Shown piece by piece: positions 7,584-16,923 of a stretch of 64,000 nt of DNA. Both the position numbers and the translations under genes were made by a program. Position 1 is the stretch's first letter; each line of letters begins with the position of its first letter. The DNA is from JAHJDO01 sp964437505. Its GTDB lineage: Bacteria > JAHJDO01. Under the pieces are notes generated by a model. It had not been told where the DNA came from. It searched no databases and saw nothing but the letters and a program-made list of their open reading frames with translations. The DNA lies in contig CAYTGU010000007.1 in the NCBI GenBank assembly GCA_964437505.1, forward strand, positions 1-64,000, given 5' to 3'.

Positions 7584-8849
7584 ATGGTGGTAAAAACAGT
7601 TCGCGGAACAAGTGATATACTTCCTCAAGATATAGATACCTGGCAAGCATTAGAACTTGTTTCCAGAAATCTGCTGGAAGCTTATGATTATAGAGAGATT
7701 CGCACACCCATTTTTGAACAAGCCGGACTCTTTCAAAAAAGTGTTGGAGAATACACAGATATCGTAAGCAAAGAAATGTATCTATTCTCTGATAAAAAGG
7801 GTAGGGAACTCGCTCTTAGGCCTGAAGGAACTGCCTCAATTGTGCGCTCGTTTATTGAGCATAATATGCATACACAGACTTTACCAGTAAAATTATACTA
7901 TATGGGTCCGTTTTTCAGATATGAAAGACCACAATCAGGCAGAACAAGACAATTCCATCAGATCGGAGCAGAGGCAATCGGAATTGAAGATATGAGGCTG
8001 GATGCTGAGATAATTGATATAGCTACCCAAATTCCAACAAAAATGGGCATTAAAAACTTAAAAGTGATGTTAAATAGTATTGGTTGCGGGGAATGCAGAC
8101 CAAGGTATGTAAAACAGCTTCTAAGGCATCTTAAAAGCAGAATCAAAAACCTGTGCGTGGACTGTAAACGCAGATATTCTACTAATCCTTTAAGAATTCT
8201 GGACTGCAAAAAACCTGAATGCATTCAAAATGTAAAAGACGGACCTACTATCACAGAAAATTTATGCGTCAAATGCAGGGATAAACTTGAGACAGTGGAG
8301 AAACACATAAACTGTTTAGGCATCGATTATCAAATACAGCCTTATCTTGTTCGTGGTCTTGATTATTATACAGGCGTGATCTTTGAGATCATTCATTCTC
8401 AGTTAGGCGCGCAGAATGTAGTTGCTGCCGGAGGAAGATATGATAATCTGATTGAGCAGATGGGCGGAAAACCGACTCCTGCCGTTGGATTTGCAGCAGG
8501 AATTGAGAGAATGATAATGCTGTTAGCACATAGAAACTTCCAGAGCAACAATTCAGTATACTTAGTGTATCTTGATTTTCCTATGCATAAAAAGGTATTT
8601 GCATTTCTTACTACATTAAGACAAAATGGAATACATACAAAAACAACTTATCAGAAAAAAACTCTTAAAAACCAGTTAAAAACAGCTGCAAAATCAAACT
8701 GCAAATTCAGTCTGATTTTAGGCGACAATGAACTGTCAAAAGGAACGGTTATTCTTCGCAATATGAAAACAAGCACACAGGAAGAAATTAAGCTGGATAA
8801 TGCAGTGTCAATCATAAAGAAAAAGTTGAGGAATAATGACGCAAACTAA
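7584..8849 (+). CDS. hisS: Histidyl-tRNA synthetase
   Basis: A 421-residue class II aminoacyl-tRNA synthetase charging tRNA-His. The start VVKTVRGTSDILPQD, motif 2 (FFRYERPQSGRTRQFHQ), the HisA motif LVRGLDYYTGVIFE and motif 3 (AAGGRYDNL, AAGIERM) are all present. Between them is a cysteine-rich insert (CGEC, CVDC, CKKPEC and CVKC pairs over residues ~166-235), a layout known from other bacterial HisRS and possibly a Zn site. The C-terminal anticodon-binding domain ends in the usual ILGDNEL...TVILRNM pattern. AAGAGGAAG precedes the ATG. It opens the long housekeeping operon and overlaps aspS by 14 bp. Confidence 0.97.
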   Translation: MVVKTVRGTSDILPQDIDTWQALELVSRNLLEAYDYREIRTPIFEQAGLFQKSVGEYTDIVSKEMYLFSDKKGRELALRPEGTASIVRSFIEHNMHTQTLPVKLYYMGPFFRYERPQSGRTRQFHQIGAEAIGIEDMRLDAEIIDIATQIPTKMGIKNLKVMLNSIGCGECRPRYVKQLLRHLKSRIKNLCVDCKRRYSTNPLRILDCKKPECIQNVKDGPTITENLCVKCRDKLETVEKHINCLGIDYQIQPYLVRGLDYYTGVIFEIIHSQLGAQNVVAAGGRYDNLIEQMGGKPTPAVGFAAGIERMIMLLAHRNFQSNNSVYLVYLDFPMHKKVFAFLTTLRQNGIHTKTTYQKKTLKNQLKTAAKSNCKFSLILGDNELSKGTVILRNMKTSTQEEIKLDNAVSIIKKKLRNNDAN

Positions 8850-10620
8850 TCAGTGGAAAAGGACTCGCCTCTGCGGACATGTAAGTAAAAAGGATGTTGG
8901 GGACAAGGTTGTTGTAATGGGATGGGCGAGAAAATTACGCGACCATGGAGGAGTTCTTTTTATTGACCTTGCGGATAGAGAGGGCATTGTGCAGATCGTA
9001 TGCAACTCTGAGGTTAGTGCAAAAACACACAAGACAGCGAGTAGTATAAAGAACGAATGGGTTATTGCAGTAAGCGGAGAAGTAAAGAATAGGACTCCTG
9101 ATACTATCAATCTTGGTATTCCAACCGGAGAAATAGAAATATTCGCGGAAAAGATAAAGATATTCTCTCAGTCAAAGGCATTGCCGTTTGAAATTGCGGA
9201 TGATATAGACACAGCAGAGGATATAAGACTGAAATACAGATATCTTGACCTGCGTCGACCTTCTATGTTGAGAAATATAGTCATAAGACATAACGTATGC
9301 AAGACTACAAGAGATTATCTGTCAAAAGAGGGATTTATAGAGATAGAAACACCTATACTTACGAAAAGCACTCCTGAAGGCGCAAGGGATTATCTCGTTC
9401 CAAGCCGTGTTAATCCCGGTAATTTCTTCGCTTTGCCTCAATCCCCGCAGGTATTTAAACAGATTTTGATGATTGCAGGTGTAGATAAATATTTCCAAAT
9501 CGCTAAATGCTTTAGAGATGAAGATCTTCGGGCTGACAGACAGCCTGAATTCACTCAAATAGACATAGAAATGTCATTCGTGGATGAGAAGGATATCTAT
9601 AAACTAACAGAAGGCCTAATATCTCGTATTTTTAGTGAAGTTTTGAATATGAAAATAAAAGCTCCCTTTAAAAGATTTACATACAAGGATGCAATGGACA
9701 CATATGGAACTGACAAGCCTGATACTCGGTTCGGGCTTGAATTTGTAGACCTTGGGGACGTTTTTAAAAATACCTCGTTCAACGTGTTTAAAAAGGTTAT
9801 TGAAAATGACGGACAAATAAAGGGAATAAATATTAAAAACGGGGCTCAGATTTCATTGAAAGAAATAGAAAATCTTACTTCAATCGCATGCGCAGGTGGA
9901 GCAAAGGGAATGGCATGGATAAGGGTTACAGAGGACGGAATGAAATCTCCCATAATTAAGTTTTTTAAGGAAGAAGAGATTAACCTGCTTTCGAAAAAGA
10001 TGCATGTAGAAGCTGGAGATCTGCTTGTCTTTGTTGGCGATACTCCGGACACTGTTGCTAATTCATTAAAAGATGTGAGAAACTATGTTGGAAAAAAAAT
10101 GAGTCTTATAGATGAAAACAAGTTTGAATTTGTCTGGGTCACAGATTATCCATTACTAAAATGGAATAAAGAAGATGAAAGATTCCAGTCAGAACATCAT
10201 CCTTTTACAGCACCCAGAGAGGAAGATATTCCATTATTTGATACTGCACCTGAGAAAATAATCTCCAGATCATATGATTTAGTATTAAACGGTATTGAAA
10301 TATGTAGCGGGAGCATAAGAATTCACTCCAGAGAGATACAGGAGAAAGTTTTTAAGCTTTTGGGAATTGATAGGGGAGAGGCAAAAAAAAGATTTGGCCA
10401 TTTGCTTGAGGCATTTGATTATGGAGTTCCTCCACACGGAGGTATTGCTCCTGGATTGGATAGGCTTATAATGCTTATGACAGGAAGTAAATCAATTAGA
10501 GATGTGATTGCATTCCCTAAAACCCAAAGGACTACTTCTCTAATGGATGGTTCTCCGTCAAAAGTAGCCGAAGATCAGTTAAAGGAATTGCACATTAAAC
10601 TATTAAAAGACGATGAATAA
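8836..10620 (+). CDS. aspS: Aspartyl-tRNA synthetase (bacterial type)
   Basis: A 594-residue class II synthetase. The domain order is bacterial: an N-terminal OB-fold anticodon-binding domain (residues ~1-110, VVVMGWARKLRDHGGVLFIDL), the catalytic domain with motif 1 and motif 2 (FRDEDLRADRQPEFTQ), an inserted GAD domain (~300-410), then motif 3 (GIAPGLDRLIMLM). The length and the GAD insert exclude the archaeal/eukaryotic form. Whether it discriminates or also charges tRNA-Asn cannot be read from one gene; no gatCAB is in the window. It overlaps hisS by 14 bp and the next gene by 8 bp. Confidence 0.97.
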   Translation: MTQTNQWKRTRLCGHVSKKDVGDKVVVMGWARKLRDHGGVLFIDLADREGIVQIVCNSEVSAKTHKTASSIKNEWVIAVSGEVKNRTPDTINLGIPTGEIEIFAEKIKIFSQSKALPFEIADDIDTAEDIRLKYRYLDLRRPSMLRNIVIRHNVCKTTRDYLSKEGFIEIETPILTKSTPEGARDYLVPSRVNPGNFFALPQSPQVFKQILMIAGVDKYFQIAKCFRDEDLRADRQPEFTQIDIEMSFVDEKDIYKLTEGLISRIFSEVLNMKIKAPFKRFTYKDAMDTYGTDKPDTRFGLEFVDLGDVFKNTSFNVFKKVIENDGQIKGINIKNGAQISLKEIENLTSIACAGGAKGMAWIRVTEDGMKSPIIKFFKEEEINLLSKKMHVEAGDLLVFVGDTPDTVANSLKDVRNYVGKKMSLIDENKFEFVWVTDYPLLKWNKEDERFQSEHHPFTAPREEDIPLFDTAPEKIISRSYDLVLNGIEICSGSIRIHSREIQEKVFKLLGIDRGEAKKRFGHLLEAFDYGVPPHGGIAPGLDRLIMLMTGSKSIRDVIAFPKTQRTTSLMDGSPSKVAEDQLKELHIKLLKDDE

Positions 10621-12808
10621 ACCCAATATTACTAAGATTACTAAGAGAAGAAAGATACTGTATCGCTGGCTACTTGGAATAGTAGTATACTTTTCACTTG
10701 TAGGCTCATTAATTCCCTCTATTAAAGCACATAGAATAAATATTAAAGAATCAGACATTGCAAAATATGACATTTTTTCTCCATGTAACTTTCCTGTTGT
10801 AGACAAGGAAAAGACCTCCATTGCACAGCAGGAAGCTGTGCACAAGGTGAAACCTGTTTATGATATAGACACTAAAATAGACCAAGATAAAAGAAAAACA
10901 TTATATCTATTCTTTAATAAAATAGAGAGCCTTTATCAGTTAAAGGCCAAGACGTCGGAATATGAGATTAAAATACCTGAACAAATTGCAGGAATTAAAT
11001 TATCTGCTAAGTCAATAAAACCATTTGTTGAATATTATGACAAAAAACTGGAAAAGAAAACCAGAGATATTCTTACAAACCTGTTTTCAGCGGGTATTGT
11101 TAAACACAGTAAGGAGCTTCGCGGAGATTTCAAGGAGGTTTCCTTAAAAGACCAACATTCTGATACTAGTTGGGAAGTGGCAGCAAACAAGATAATCTCT
11201 ATGGAGAATATAGATGCAGTTATCCAGTCAAGTATTAAGAAAAATATTGAAAATAAAAAATTGCTAAAACCAATAAGCAAGCTCCTTAAAGCCCTCATTA
11301 TCCCAAACACATCTTATAATCGCATAGAAACAGAAAATGAAAAAGAAAGAGCTGTTAAGAATACTCCTATGCAATATAAAATGATATCTAAAGGAGAAAG
11401 CATAATAAGAAAAGGAGAAAAAGTTACAAAGAAAAAATCTGAGCATATAAGTGCTTTAAACCAGTTTTTGGGGAAATCCCGCCTTAACTGGTTTAAACAG
11501 ATTGCAGGTGTATGTCTTTCCTTTCTTGTAATCATTTTAATCCTAGATATATACATCAATAAGTTCTTACAGCACATATTTTCAAATATCACCTCACTGG
11601 CTATTGTCAGCTTAATTACTGTGGGCTTTGTAGTTATTAATAAGATCATTCTTTCTTTCTCTCTGTCTCCATATTTAATTCCAACAGCCGCAATAGCAAT
11701 AATGCTAGCTACTCTGCTTAATGTTGAGGCAGCCTTTATAATAAACCTGGCGCTATGTATTTTTGTTGGGATAGCTACGGATTATAAGTTCGATTATTTC
11801 TTTGTTGCAATGGTTGGTGGAATAACTGCCATATTCTGCAGTACTCAGACCAAGCGGCGAATTGATATAATAAAAATTGGTTTTATAGTCAGCTTAGTAA
11901 ATATAGTAACAATAGTAAGCATAGACCTACACAAGGGAATAATTCTGAGCATGATGTTTGATCATATCAAATGGGGCTTTGCTAATGGCATTGCCTCATC
12001 ATTTATTGCTGCAGGACTTTTGCCAATACTTGAACACTCGTTTAATATTCCAACCGATGCAAAATTGATGGAATTACTTGATCTTAATCAACCTGTCCTT
12101 AAACAGCTTTCAAAAGAAGCGCCTGGAACATATCAAAGCTGTCTTGCTGTTGGAACTCTTGCAGAAGCTGCTAGTGACAGCATAAAGGCGAACTCTTTAC
12201 TTGCTAAAGTGGCATCTTATTACCATGATATAGGGAAGATTAAAAAAGCTTCATATTTTATTGAAAACCAAATTCAGAACAAAAATATACATAATAAAAT
12301 AACTCCGATTATGAGCAATCTCGTATTAATCTCTCATGTGAAAGACGGTGTTAAGGTTGCAAGAGAAGCGAAATTGCCCAAACCTATAGTTAACATTATT
12401 GAACAGCATCATGGTACAACTCTAACCTCTTTTTTCTTTCAGCGTGCACTGGAAAGCGACAATCATAACTCTGTAAAGGAGGAAGATTTTCGCTATCCTG
12501 GTCCAAAACCACAGACAAAGGAAGCTGCCATTGTGATGCTTGCAGATTCTGTAGAGGCTGCCTCTAGAACATTGAAAGAGCCAACGTCAGCCCGAATTAA
12601 GACTATGGTTGAAAAGATTATAAACAACAAATTTAGTGACCATCAGCTTGATGAGAGTACTCTGACCATGAAAGATCTGAGCAAGATTGCTAAAAGCTTT
12701 ACACATATCTTGATAAGTATGTTTCATACAAGAATTGAATACCCGGATACAGCCGAAAGTAATGGAAATAGAGATAACCAATCTTCAAAAAAAGACAAAA
12801 ATAAATAA
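10613..12808 (+). CDS. 7TMR-HD membrane phosphohydrolase, PgpH/YqfF family
   Basis: A 731-residue protein with an N-terminal membrane segment, an extracytoplasmic 7TMR-HDED domain (residues ~30-280), a seven-helix membrane region (~290-480) and a cytoplasmic HD domain. The HD domain shows HDIGK, then NPH-like residues, SHVKDGVKVA, EQHHGT and the late Asp in MLADSVEA. Family members such as Listeria PgpH degrade cyclic di-AMP. No diadenylate cyclase is in the window, so the substrate is inferred from the family. It overlaps aspS and ybeY, the usual arrangement for yqfF-ybeY-dgkA clusters in many bacteria. Confidence 0.9.
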   Translation: MNKPNITKITKRRKILYRWLLGIVVYFSLVGSLIPSIKAHRINIKESDIAKYDIFSPCNFPVVDKEKTSIAQQEAVHKVKPVYDIDTKIDQDKRKTLYLFFNKIESLYQLKAKTSEYEIKIPEQIAGIKLSAKSIKPFVEYYDKKLEKKTRDILTNLFSAGIVKHSKELRGDFKEVSLKDQHSDTSWEVAANKIISMENIDAVIQSSIKKNIENKKLLKPISKLLKALIIPNTSYNRIETENEKERAVKNTPMQYKMISKGESIIRKGEKVTKKKSEHISALNQFLGKSRLNWFKQIAGVCLSFLVIILILDIYINKFLQHIFSNITSLAIVSLITVGFVVINKIILSFSLSPYLIPTAAIAIMLATLLNVEAAFIINLALCIFVGIATDYKFDYFFVAMVGGITAIFCSTQTKRRIDIIKIGFIVSLVNIVTIVSIDLHKGIILSMMFDHIKWGFANGIASSFIAAGLLPILEHSFNIPTDAKLMELLDLNQPVLKQLSKEAPGTYQSCLAVGTLAEAASDSIKANSLLAKVASYYHDIGKIKKASYFIENQIQNKNIHNKITPIMSNLVLISHVKDGVKVAREAKLPKPIVNIIEQHHGTTLTSFFFQRALESDNHNSVKEEDFRYPGPKPQTKEAAIVMLADSVEAASRTLKEPTSARIKTMVEKIINNKFSDHQLDESTLTMKDLSKIAKSFTHILISMFHTRIEYPDTAESNGNRDNQSSKKDKNK

Positions 12809-13196
12809 CAATTTAATTAGGAAAGCCATTTTACACACTTTGAAAAGTGAAAGGTGTCCTCAAGACACTCATGTCAGCGTTGCCATTGTGGCGGATTCTA
12901 AGATAAAAAAGCTGAACTCAAGATACAGAGGAAAGTGCTCTGTTACTGATGTTCTAGCATTCCCAATGCAAGATAAAAAGTTTCCACAAATAGTCAAACA
13001 CATACTTGGCGACATTGTAATATCTGCAGAATCGGCTAAAAGACAGGCAAAAAGCATGAGTATCGTCTTTGATGAGGAAATGATACGTCTATCAATACAC
13101 GGAACATTACACTTACTTTCATATACAGATACATCTATACATGACGCAAGAAAGATGACAACTCGCCAGGAACAGCTGGTAAAGGAGCTAATATGA
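12762..13196 (+). CDS. ybeY: Endoribonuclease YbeY with an altered third metal ligand
   Basis: A 144-residue metalloprotein of the UPF0054 family, involved in 16S rRNA 3' maturation and ribosome quality control. YRGKCSVTDVLAFP matches the family. The usual H-G-x-L-H-L-x-G-Y-D-H site reads HGTLHLLSYTD: His113 and His117 are kept, but the third ligand position (residue 123) is Asp, and a His appears four residues later (127). Asp can ligate Zn, so activity may be retained. The start is taken as the ATG at 12762, inside the end of the previous gene, because the family begins there (MEIEITN). It overlaps the dgkA-PAP2 gene by 4 bp (ATGA). Confidence 0.9.
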   Translation: MEIEITNLQKKTKINNNLIRKAILHTLKSERCPQDTHVSVAIVADSKIKKLNSRYRGKCSVTDVLAFPMQDKKFPQIVKHILGDIVISAESAKRQAKSMSIVFDEEMIRLSIHGTLHLLSYTDTSIHDARKMTTRQEQLVKELI

Positions 13197-13909
13197 AGCA
13201 GAGAAGAAGCCTGTTAGACAGCTTTAACAACGCTATTGAGGGGTTTATATATACTATAAAAACTCAGAGAAATATGAGAATCCACTTTTTAATAGCTGCT
13301 ATCGTATTGATAATTAGTTTCTTTCTTAAGCTTACGAGAATTGAATTTATCATTCTGTGCTGTACGGTAACATTGGTTTTAATTGCAGAGATGCTTAATA
13401 CCGCTATTGAATTACTCATAGATATATTTACAAAAGAATACCATCATTTAGCAAAAATTATAAAGGATATCGCGGCAGGTATAGTTTTTGTATGTTCTTT
13501 GAATGCTATTCTTGTAGGCTATCTCATCTTGGTTTACGCATTTCAATCGCCTTTGAAATCAATCATAGATAAAACAAAAAACTCCCCATATCATATTACA
13601 TTTATTGTTTTAATTGCGGTTTTAATAGCTGTTTTGACTATAAAAATATTTTTAAAGAGAGGGACACTCTTACATGGGGGGATGCCCAGCGGACACAGCG
13701 CCTTAGCATTTGCAATAGCTACAGTTGTAACTCTTCTAAGTGCACAGAACAAAGTAGTTATTGCCTTACTTCTCTTTCTACTGGCTTCTATGATAGCGCG
13801 CAGTAGAGTAAAAAGACACATTCATACATGGTTTGAAGTAACTTCAGGAGCAATACTTGGCACAATAGTAACTTTATTGATATTTCAGGTATTATTAGTT
13901 AAAATATAA
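13193..13909 (+). CDS. Fusion of DgkA-type lipid kinase and PAP2 phosphatase
   Basis: A 238-residue membrane protein with two enzyme domains. Residues ~1-115 are a diacylglycerol/undecaprenol kinase (DgkA): three membrane helices and the catalytic EMLNTAIE motif (66-73) followed by KIIKDIAAGIV. Residues ~130-238 are a PAP2 phosphatase with PSGH (165-168), SR (204-205) and His211; the Asp that normally follows the His is Glu215, as in some PAP2 subgroups. Kinase and phosphatase on one chain suggest handling of undecaprenol, undecaprenyl phosphate and diphosphate for cell-wall lipid recycling. It overlaps ybeY by 4 bp. Confidence 0.88.
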   Translation: MKQRRSLLDSFNNAIEGFIYTIKTQRNMRIHFLIAAIVLIISFFLKLTRIEFIILCCTVTLVLIAEMLNTAIELLIDIFTKEYHHLAKIIKDIAAGIVFVCSLNAILVGYLILVYAFQSPLKSIIDKTKNSPYHITFIVLIAVLIAVLTIKIFLKRGTLLHGGMPSGHSALAFAIATVVTLLSAQNKVVIALLLFLLASMIARSRVKRHIHTWFEVTSGAILGTIVTLLIFQVLLVKI

Positions 13910-13925
13910 AAAGGAGACGATATAA

Positions 13926-15227
13926 TTGGACATACAATCTATATATCAGGGCATATGCCTTGTTTTTCTGCTTTTTCTATCAGCATTTTTTTCCGGCACA
14001 GAGATAGCATTTATGGAATTAAACAAGTTTCGTATAAAGAATCTTGTAGATAAAAATCCAAGAACAAAGAAGCTGTTATTCTGGCTGGAAAATCCTCACA
14101 AGGTTTTAACTGTTATCGCTATTTGCAACAATTTTGTCAATATAGCTGCCTCCGCAATAGCAACTTCTATAGCAATTGCTATTGCAGCAAAACATGGCAT
14201 AGCTAATAGTGTAGGAGTCGGTATATCAGTAGGTATAATGACACTTCTGATATTAGTTTTTGGAGAAATTACACCAAAAAATTTTGCCAAAAGTAATTAT
14301 GAAGCCCTTGCATTATTTGCTATAACTCCTATGAGAATTCTCACAAAGATCCTTGCTCCTATTGTAAAAACCTTACTGTTTATAACAAAAATTATTATAA
14401 GAATGTTTGGAGGACGAATTGAGCAAGAACCTAGTATTCTAACAGGAGAAGAGCTTAAAAGTCTTATAAGTGTTGGGGGGGAAGAGGGTGCAATTGAAGA
14501 AGAAGAAAAGGAGATGATAAATAGCATCTTTGAATTCGGAGATACAGTAGTAAGAGAAGTAATGGTTCCAAGGACTGATATACAATCAATAGATGCCAAT
14601 GAGAATATTTCTGAAGTAATAAAGACTATTGTGGAAACGCATCATTCCAGAATACCAATCTATGAGGAAAACATTGATAATATAACGGGGATTTTGTACG
14701 TTAAGGACCTAATCAGCTATTGGGAAACCTATAAACAGGGCGAAAACATTGTATTAAAAGATTTAATTCGCACTCCATATTTTGTGCCTGAAACCAAAAA
14801 GGTAAAGGCTCTATTTGCGCAATTTAAGAAGAAAAGGAATCATATGGCAATCGTTGTAGATGAATACGGCGGCACAGCGGGACTTGTTACTATTGAGGAT
14901 GTAATAGAAGAAATCTTGGGTGAAATAGAGGATGAATATGATCGCGAAGAGGATCAATTTCAGCCTCTTGGCAATGGTATAACTTTAATAGACGGTAGAA
15001 CAAATATAGACACAGTTAATGAAGAGCTTGATATACAGATTCCTCAAGGAGATGACTATGATTCTATAGCTGGATTCATTATAAATATACTAGGTAGAGT
15101 TCCAAAAACTGGTGAAATAGTAAACTACCAAAATCTCAAAATAGTAATTGCTGAGGCAGATCCAAGGCATATAAGTAAAATAAAAATCGCCAAATTAGAA
15201 CCAAAGAAAGAGAATAAGAATGAATAA
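13926..15227 (+). CDS. CNNM/CorC (hemolysin-type) membrane protein with CBS domains
   Basis: A 433-residue protein with the four parts of this family: a DUF21 (CNNM) membrane domain (residues ~1-190, starting with FFSGTEIAF), two CBS domains (VMVPRTDIQSI and VDEYGGTAGLVTIEDVIEEILG), and a C-terminal CorC_HlyC domain (GRTNIDTVNEELDI). Relatives act in Mg2+/Co2+ efflux or regulation; calling them hemolysins is historical. Translation starts at TTG 13926, supported by AAAAAGGAGACG eight bases upstream and by a good membrane-protein N-terminus. It overlaps the DUF502 gene by 8 bp. Confidence 0.9.
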   Translation: MDIQSIYQGICLVFLLFLSAFFSGTEIAFMELNKFRIKNLVDKNPRTKKLLFWLENPHKVLTVIAICNNFVNIAASAIATSIAIAIAAKHGIANSVGVGISVGIMTLLILVFGEITPKNFAKSNYEALALFAITPMRILTKILAPIVKTLLFITKIIIRMFGGRIEQEPSILTGEELKSLISVGGEEGAIEEEEKEMINSIFEFGDTVVREVMVPRTDIQSIDANENISEVIKTIVETHHSRIPIYEENIDNITGILYVKDLISYWETYKQGENIVLKDLIRTPYFVPETKKVKALFAQFKKKRNHMAIVVDEYGGTAGLVTIEDVIEEILGEIEDEYDREEDQFQPLGNGITLIDGRTNIDTVNEELDIQIPQGDDYDSIAGFIINILGRVPKTGEIVNYQNLKIVIAEADPRHISKIKIAKLEPKKENKNE

Positions 15228-15855
15228 ACTGTTTTCTAAACTAAGAGCGAATTTTATGGCAGGTATTTTAGTTATACTGCCTCTGGTTATAACCTATGAA
15301 ATTATTAAATTCATAGTCGTGAAAGCAAAGGTGCTGCATTTTGCAAATATTATTACAGGTAAATTTGTAGAACCTGCATATTCCAGATATATCATAGTAG
15401 GAATAGCAGTGTTGTTAATACTGGCAACAATCTTCATAATACTGATCGTTATCGGGATGCTTGCAAGGAATGTTATTGGGAAACGTCTAATCCTTTTTGG
15501 AGAGAGCATCTTAGCAAGAATTCCAATGGTAAATAAGATATACAGAGCAGTTCAACAAATTAGTCATGCTTTTGTAGGCAAAGTAATTTTTACTCGTGTT
15601 GTTCTATTACAATACCCACGTAAAGGCATTTATTCTATAGGATTTGTGACTTCTGATACAAAAGGTGAAATAGGTTCTGAGATTTCCAAAGATTCAATTA
15701 ATGTATTTTTACCTACAACTCCAAATCCAACATCAGGATATTTATTGTTTGTACCTGAGAAGGACACAATTTCACTCTCTATGAGTGTTGAGGATGCCAT
15801 GAAATTAGTGATTTCAGGGGGTGCAGTTACACCAAATTATAGCAAACTTTGCTAG
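15220..15855 (+). CDS. DUF502-family membrane protein
   Basis: A 211-residue membrane protein of the DUF502 family. Two long hydrophobic segments are near the N-terminus (residues ~12-35 and ~58-85), followed by the family signature GESILARIPMVNKIYRAVQQI and a soluble C-terminal part with VFLPTTPNPTSGYLLFVP. The function of the family in bacteria is unknown. It overlaps the CNNM gene by 8 bp and precedes the lpt genes by 13 bp, which hints at an envelope role by association only. Confidence 0.9.
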   Translation: MNKLFSKLRANFMAGILVILPLVITYEIIKFIVVKAKVLHFANIITGKFVEPAYSRYIIVGIAVLLILATIFIILIVIGMLARNVIGKRLILFGESILARIPMVNKIYRAVQQISHAFVGKVIFTRVVLLQYPRKGIYSIGFVTSDTKGEIGSEISKDSINVFLPTTPNPTSGYLLFVPEKDTISLSMSVEDAMKLVISGGAVTPNYSKLC

Positions 15856-15868
15856 AATTAAGTAAAAT

Positions 15869-16396
15869 ATGCAGACTAAATTTAAATTATGCACGTTTTT
15901 AATTTTAATTATATTAGCATTAATGGTAATGTTTAGTGTAGTGGCAGGTTTGGAACTTGCCATTTCAGAAGAAAAAATACAGAAGTTCTCACTCACTAAA
16001 ACTGATGAAGTTAAGAAGAAGTGGAACTTAGAAGCAGAAAGTGCTGACCTATCTGAGGATCCAATAATAAAGCTATATAACGTTGAACTGTCTATTTTTG
16101 AAAAACAAAAAGTAACAACTCGCTTGACAGGAGAACAAGGGGATATTAATAAAAAAACTGAAGACATCCATCTTGAAAAAAATGTCATTGGAAAAAGAGT
16201 GGATGGTACGCAAATAAAAACAACATATATTGACTGGATAGCAAAAACAGAAACTTTTAACACAGAAGCTAAAGTTTTTATAACACGTAAAAATATAGAG
16301 CTTATTGGGTATGGTCTAAGCGCTGATCCAGGATTTAAAACTATGTGTATTAAAAAATTTCCTGTAATGGAAATAAAAAGGGAAGAGACAAAGTGA
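15869..16396 (+). CDS. lptC: LPS export protein LptC
   Basis: A 175-residue bitopic inner-membrane protein. One N-terminal membrane helix (residues ~7-28) is followed by a periplasmic beta-jellyroll of OstA type, with repeats such as WNLEAESADLSED and TRLTGEQGDINKKTEDIHLEKNV. In LPS transport it links the LptBFG extractor to LptA. Sequence identity in this family is low, so the call rests on topology, the jellyroll pattern and the place directly before lptA and lptB. LptF and LptG are not in the window. The 3' end overlaps lptA by 4 bp. Confidence 0.82.
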   Translation: MQTKFKLCTFLILIILALMVMFSVVAGLELAISEEKIQKFSLTKTDEVKKKWNLEAESADLSEDPIIKLYNVELSIFEKQKVTTRLTGEQGDINKKTEDIHLEKNVIGKRVDGTQIKTTYIDWIAKTETFNTEAKVFITRKNIELIGYGLSADPGFKTMCIKKFPVMEIKREETK

Positions 16397-16923
16397 CAAA
16401 GGCATTAAATCGAATTTTGCTTGTTATTTCTTTCATTTGCATTATATCCGGAGCTTCATTTTCTATTCAAGCTGCTGAAAACAATGAAATACAGAAAATA
16501 ACAAGAATAACCAGTGATAGAATGGAAATGGATTGGAGTAAAAATATAGCTATTTTTATAGGGAATGCATTACTTGTTGATGAGGATGGCAGAGTAGAAG
16601 CAGATAGAATGGAGGTTTTTTTATTTGCTTCAGAAGAAGACGAGAATAAAGAGGACATTGAAAAAGTTATTGCTATAGGAAGTGTCAAAATTACAACTCC
16701 TGAGAGAAGGACAAAGTCTGGTAAAGCAGTGTTCCATAAAAAAGAAGATATACTCATACTCTATGATAATCCTGAAGTGTGGCGAGAAGGAACCTGTTTT
16801 ACAGGCGGAAGAATCACCTTTGATCTTAAAAAAGATACTATGATTATAGATAAAGACGTTCAGGGCTCCCTTGAATCTTCTAAGGAGAAAGATGCAGATA
16901 TTACAGACACAAAATCTCATTAA
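16393..16923 (+). CDS. lptA: LptA/OstA-like periplasmic LPS-bridge protein
   Basis: A 176-residue protein with a signal peptide (hydrophobic residues ~6-26, likely cleaved after a QAA-type site) and an OstA-like jellyroll: ITSDRMEMDWSKNIAIFIGNALLVDEDGRVEADRMEVF, KVIAIGSVKITTPERRTKSGKAVFHK and TGGRITFDLK are the repeating strands. LptA forms the periplasmic bridge for LPS. Translation starts at GTG 16393, overlapping the stop of lptC in a GTGA arrangement. Its end overlaps lptB by 32 bp. The Asp/Lys-rich C-terminal tail is not conserved in the family. Confidence 0.85.
   Translation: MTKALNRILLVISFICIISGASFSIQAAENNEIQKITRITSDRMEMDWSKNIAIFIGNALLVDEDGRVEADRMEVFLFASEEDENKEDIEKVIAIGSVKITTPERRTKSGKAVFHKKEDILILYDNPEVWREGTCFTGGRITFDLKKDTMIIDKDVQGSLESSKEKDADITDTKSH

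Noticed and set aside
7534..7590. Short frame (18 codons, MKECSEKF start) just before hisS as a possible leader peptide
   Set aside because: It has no run of His codons, no visible attenuator stems, and its overlap with the hisS start could be chance.
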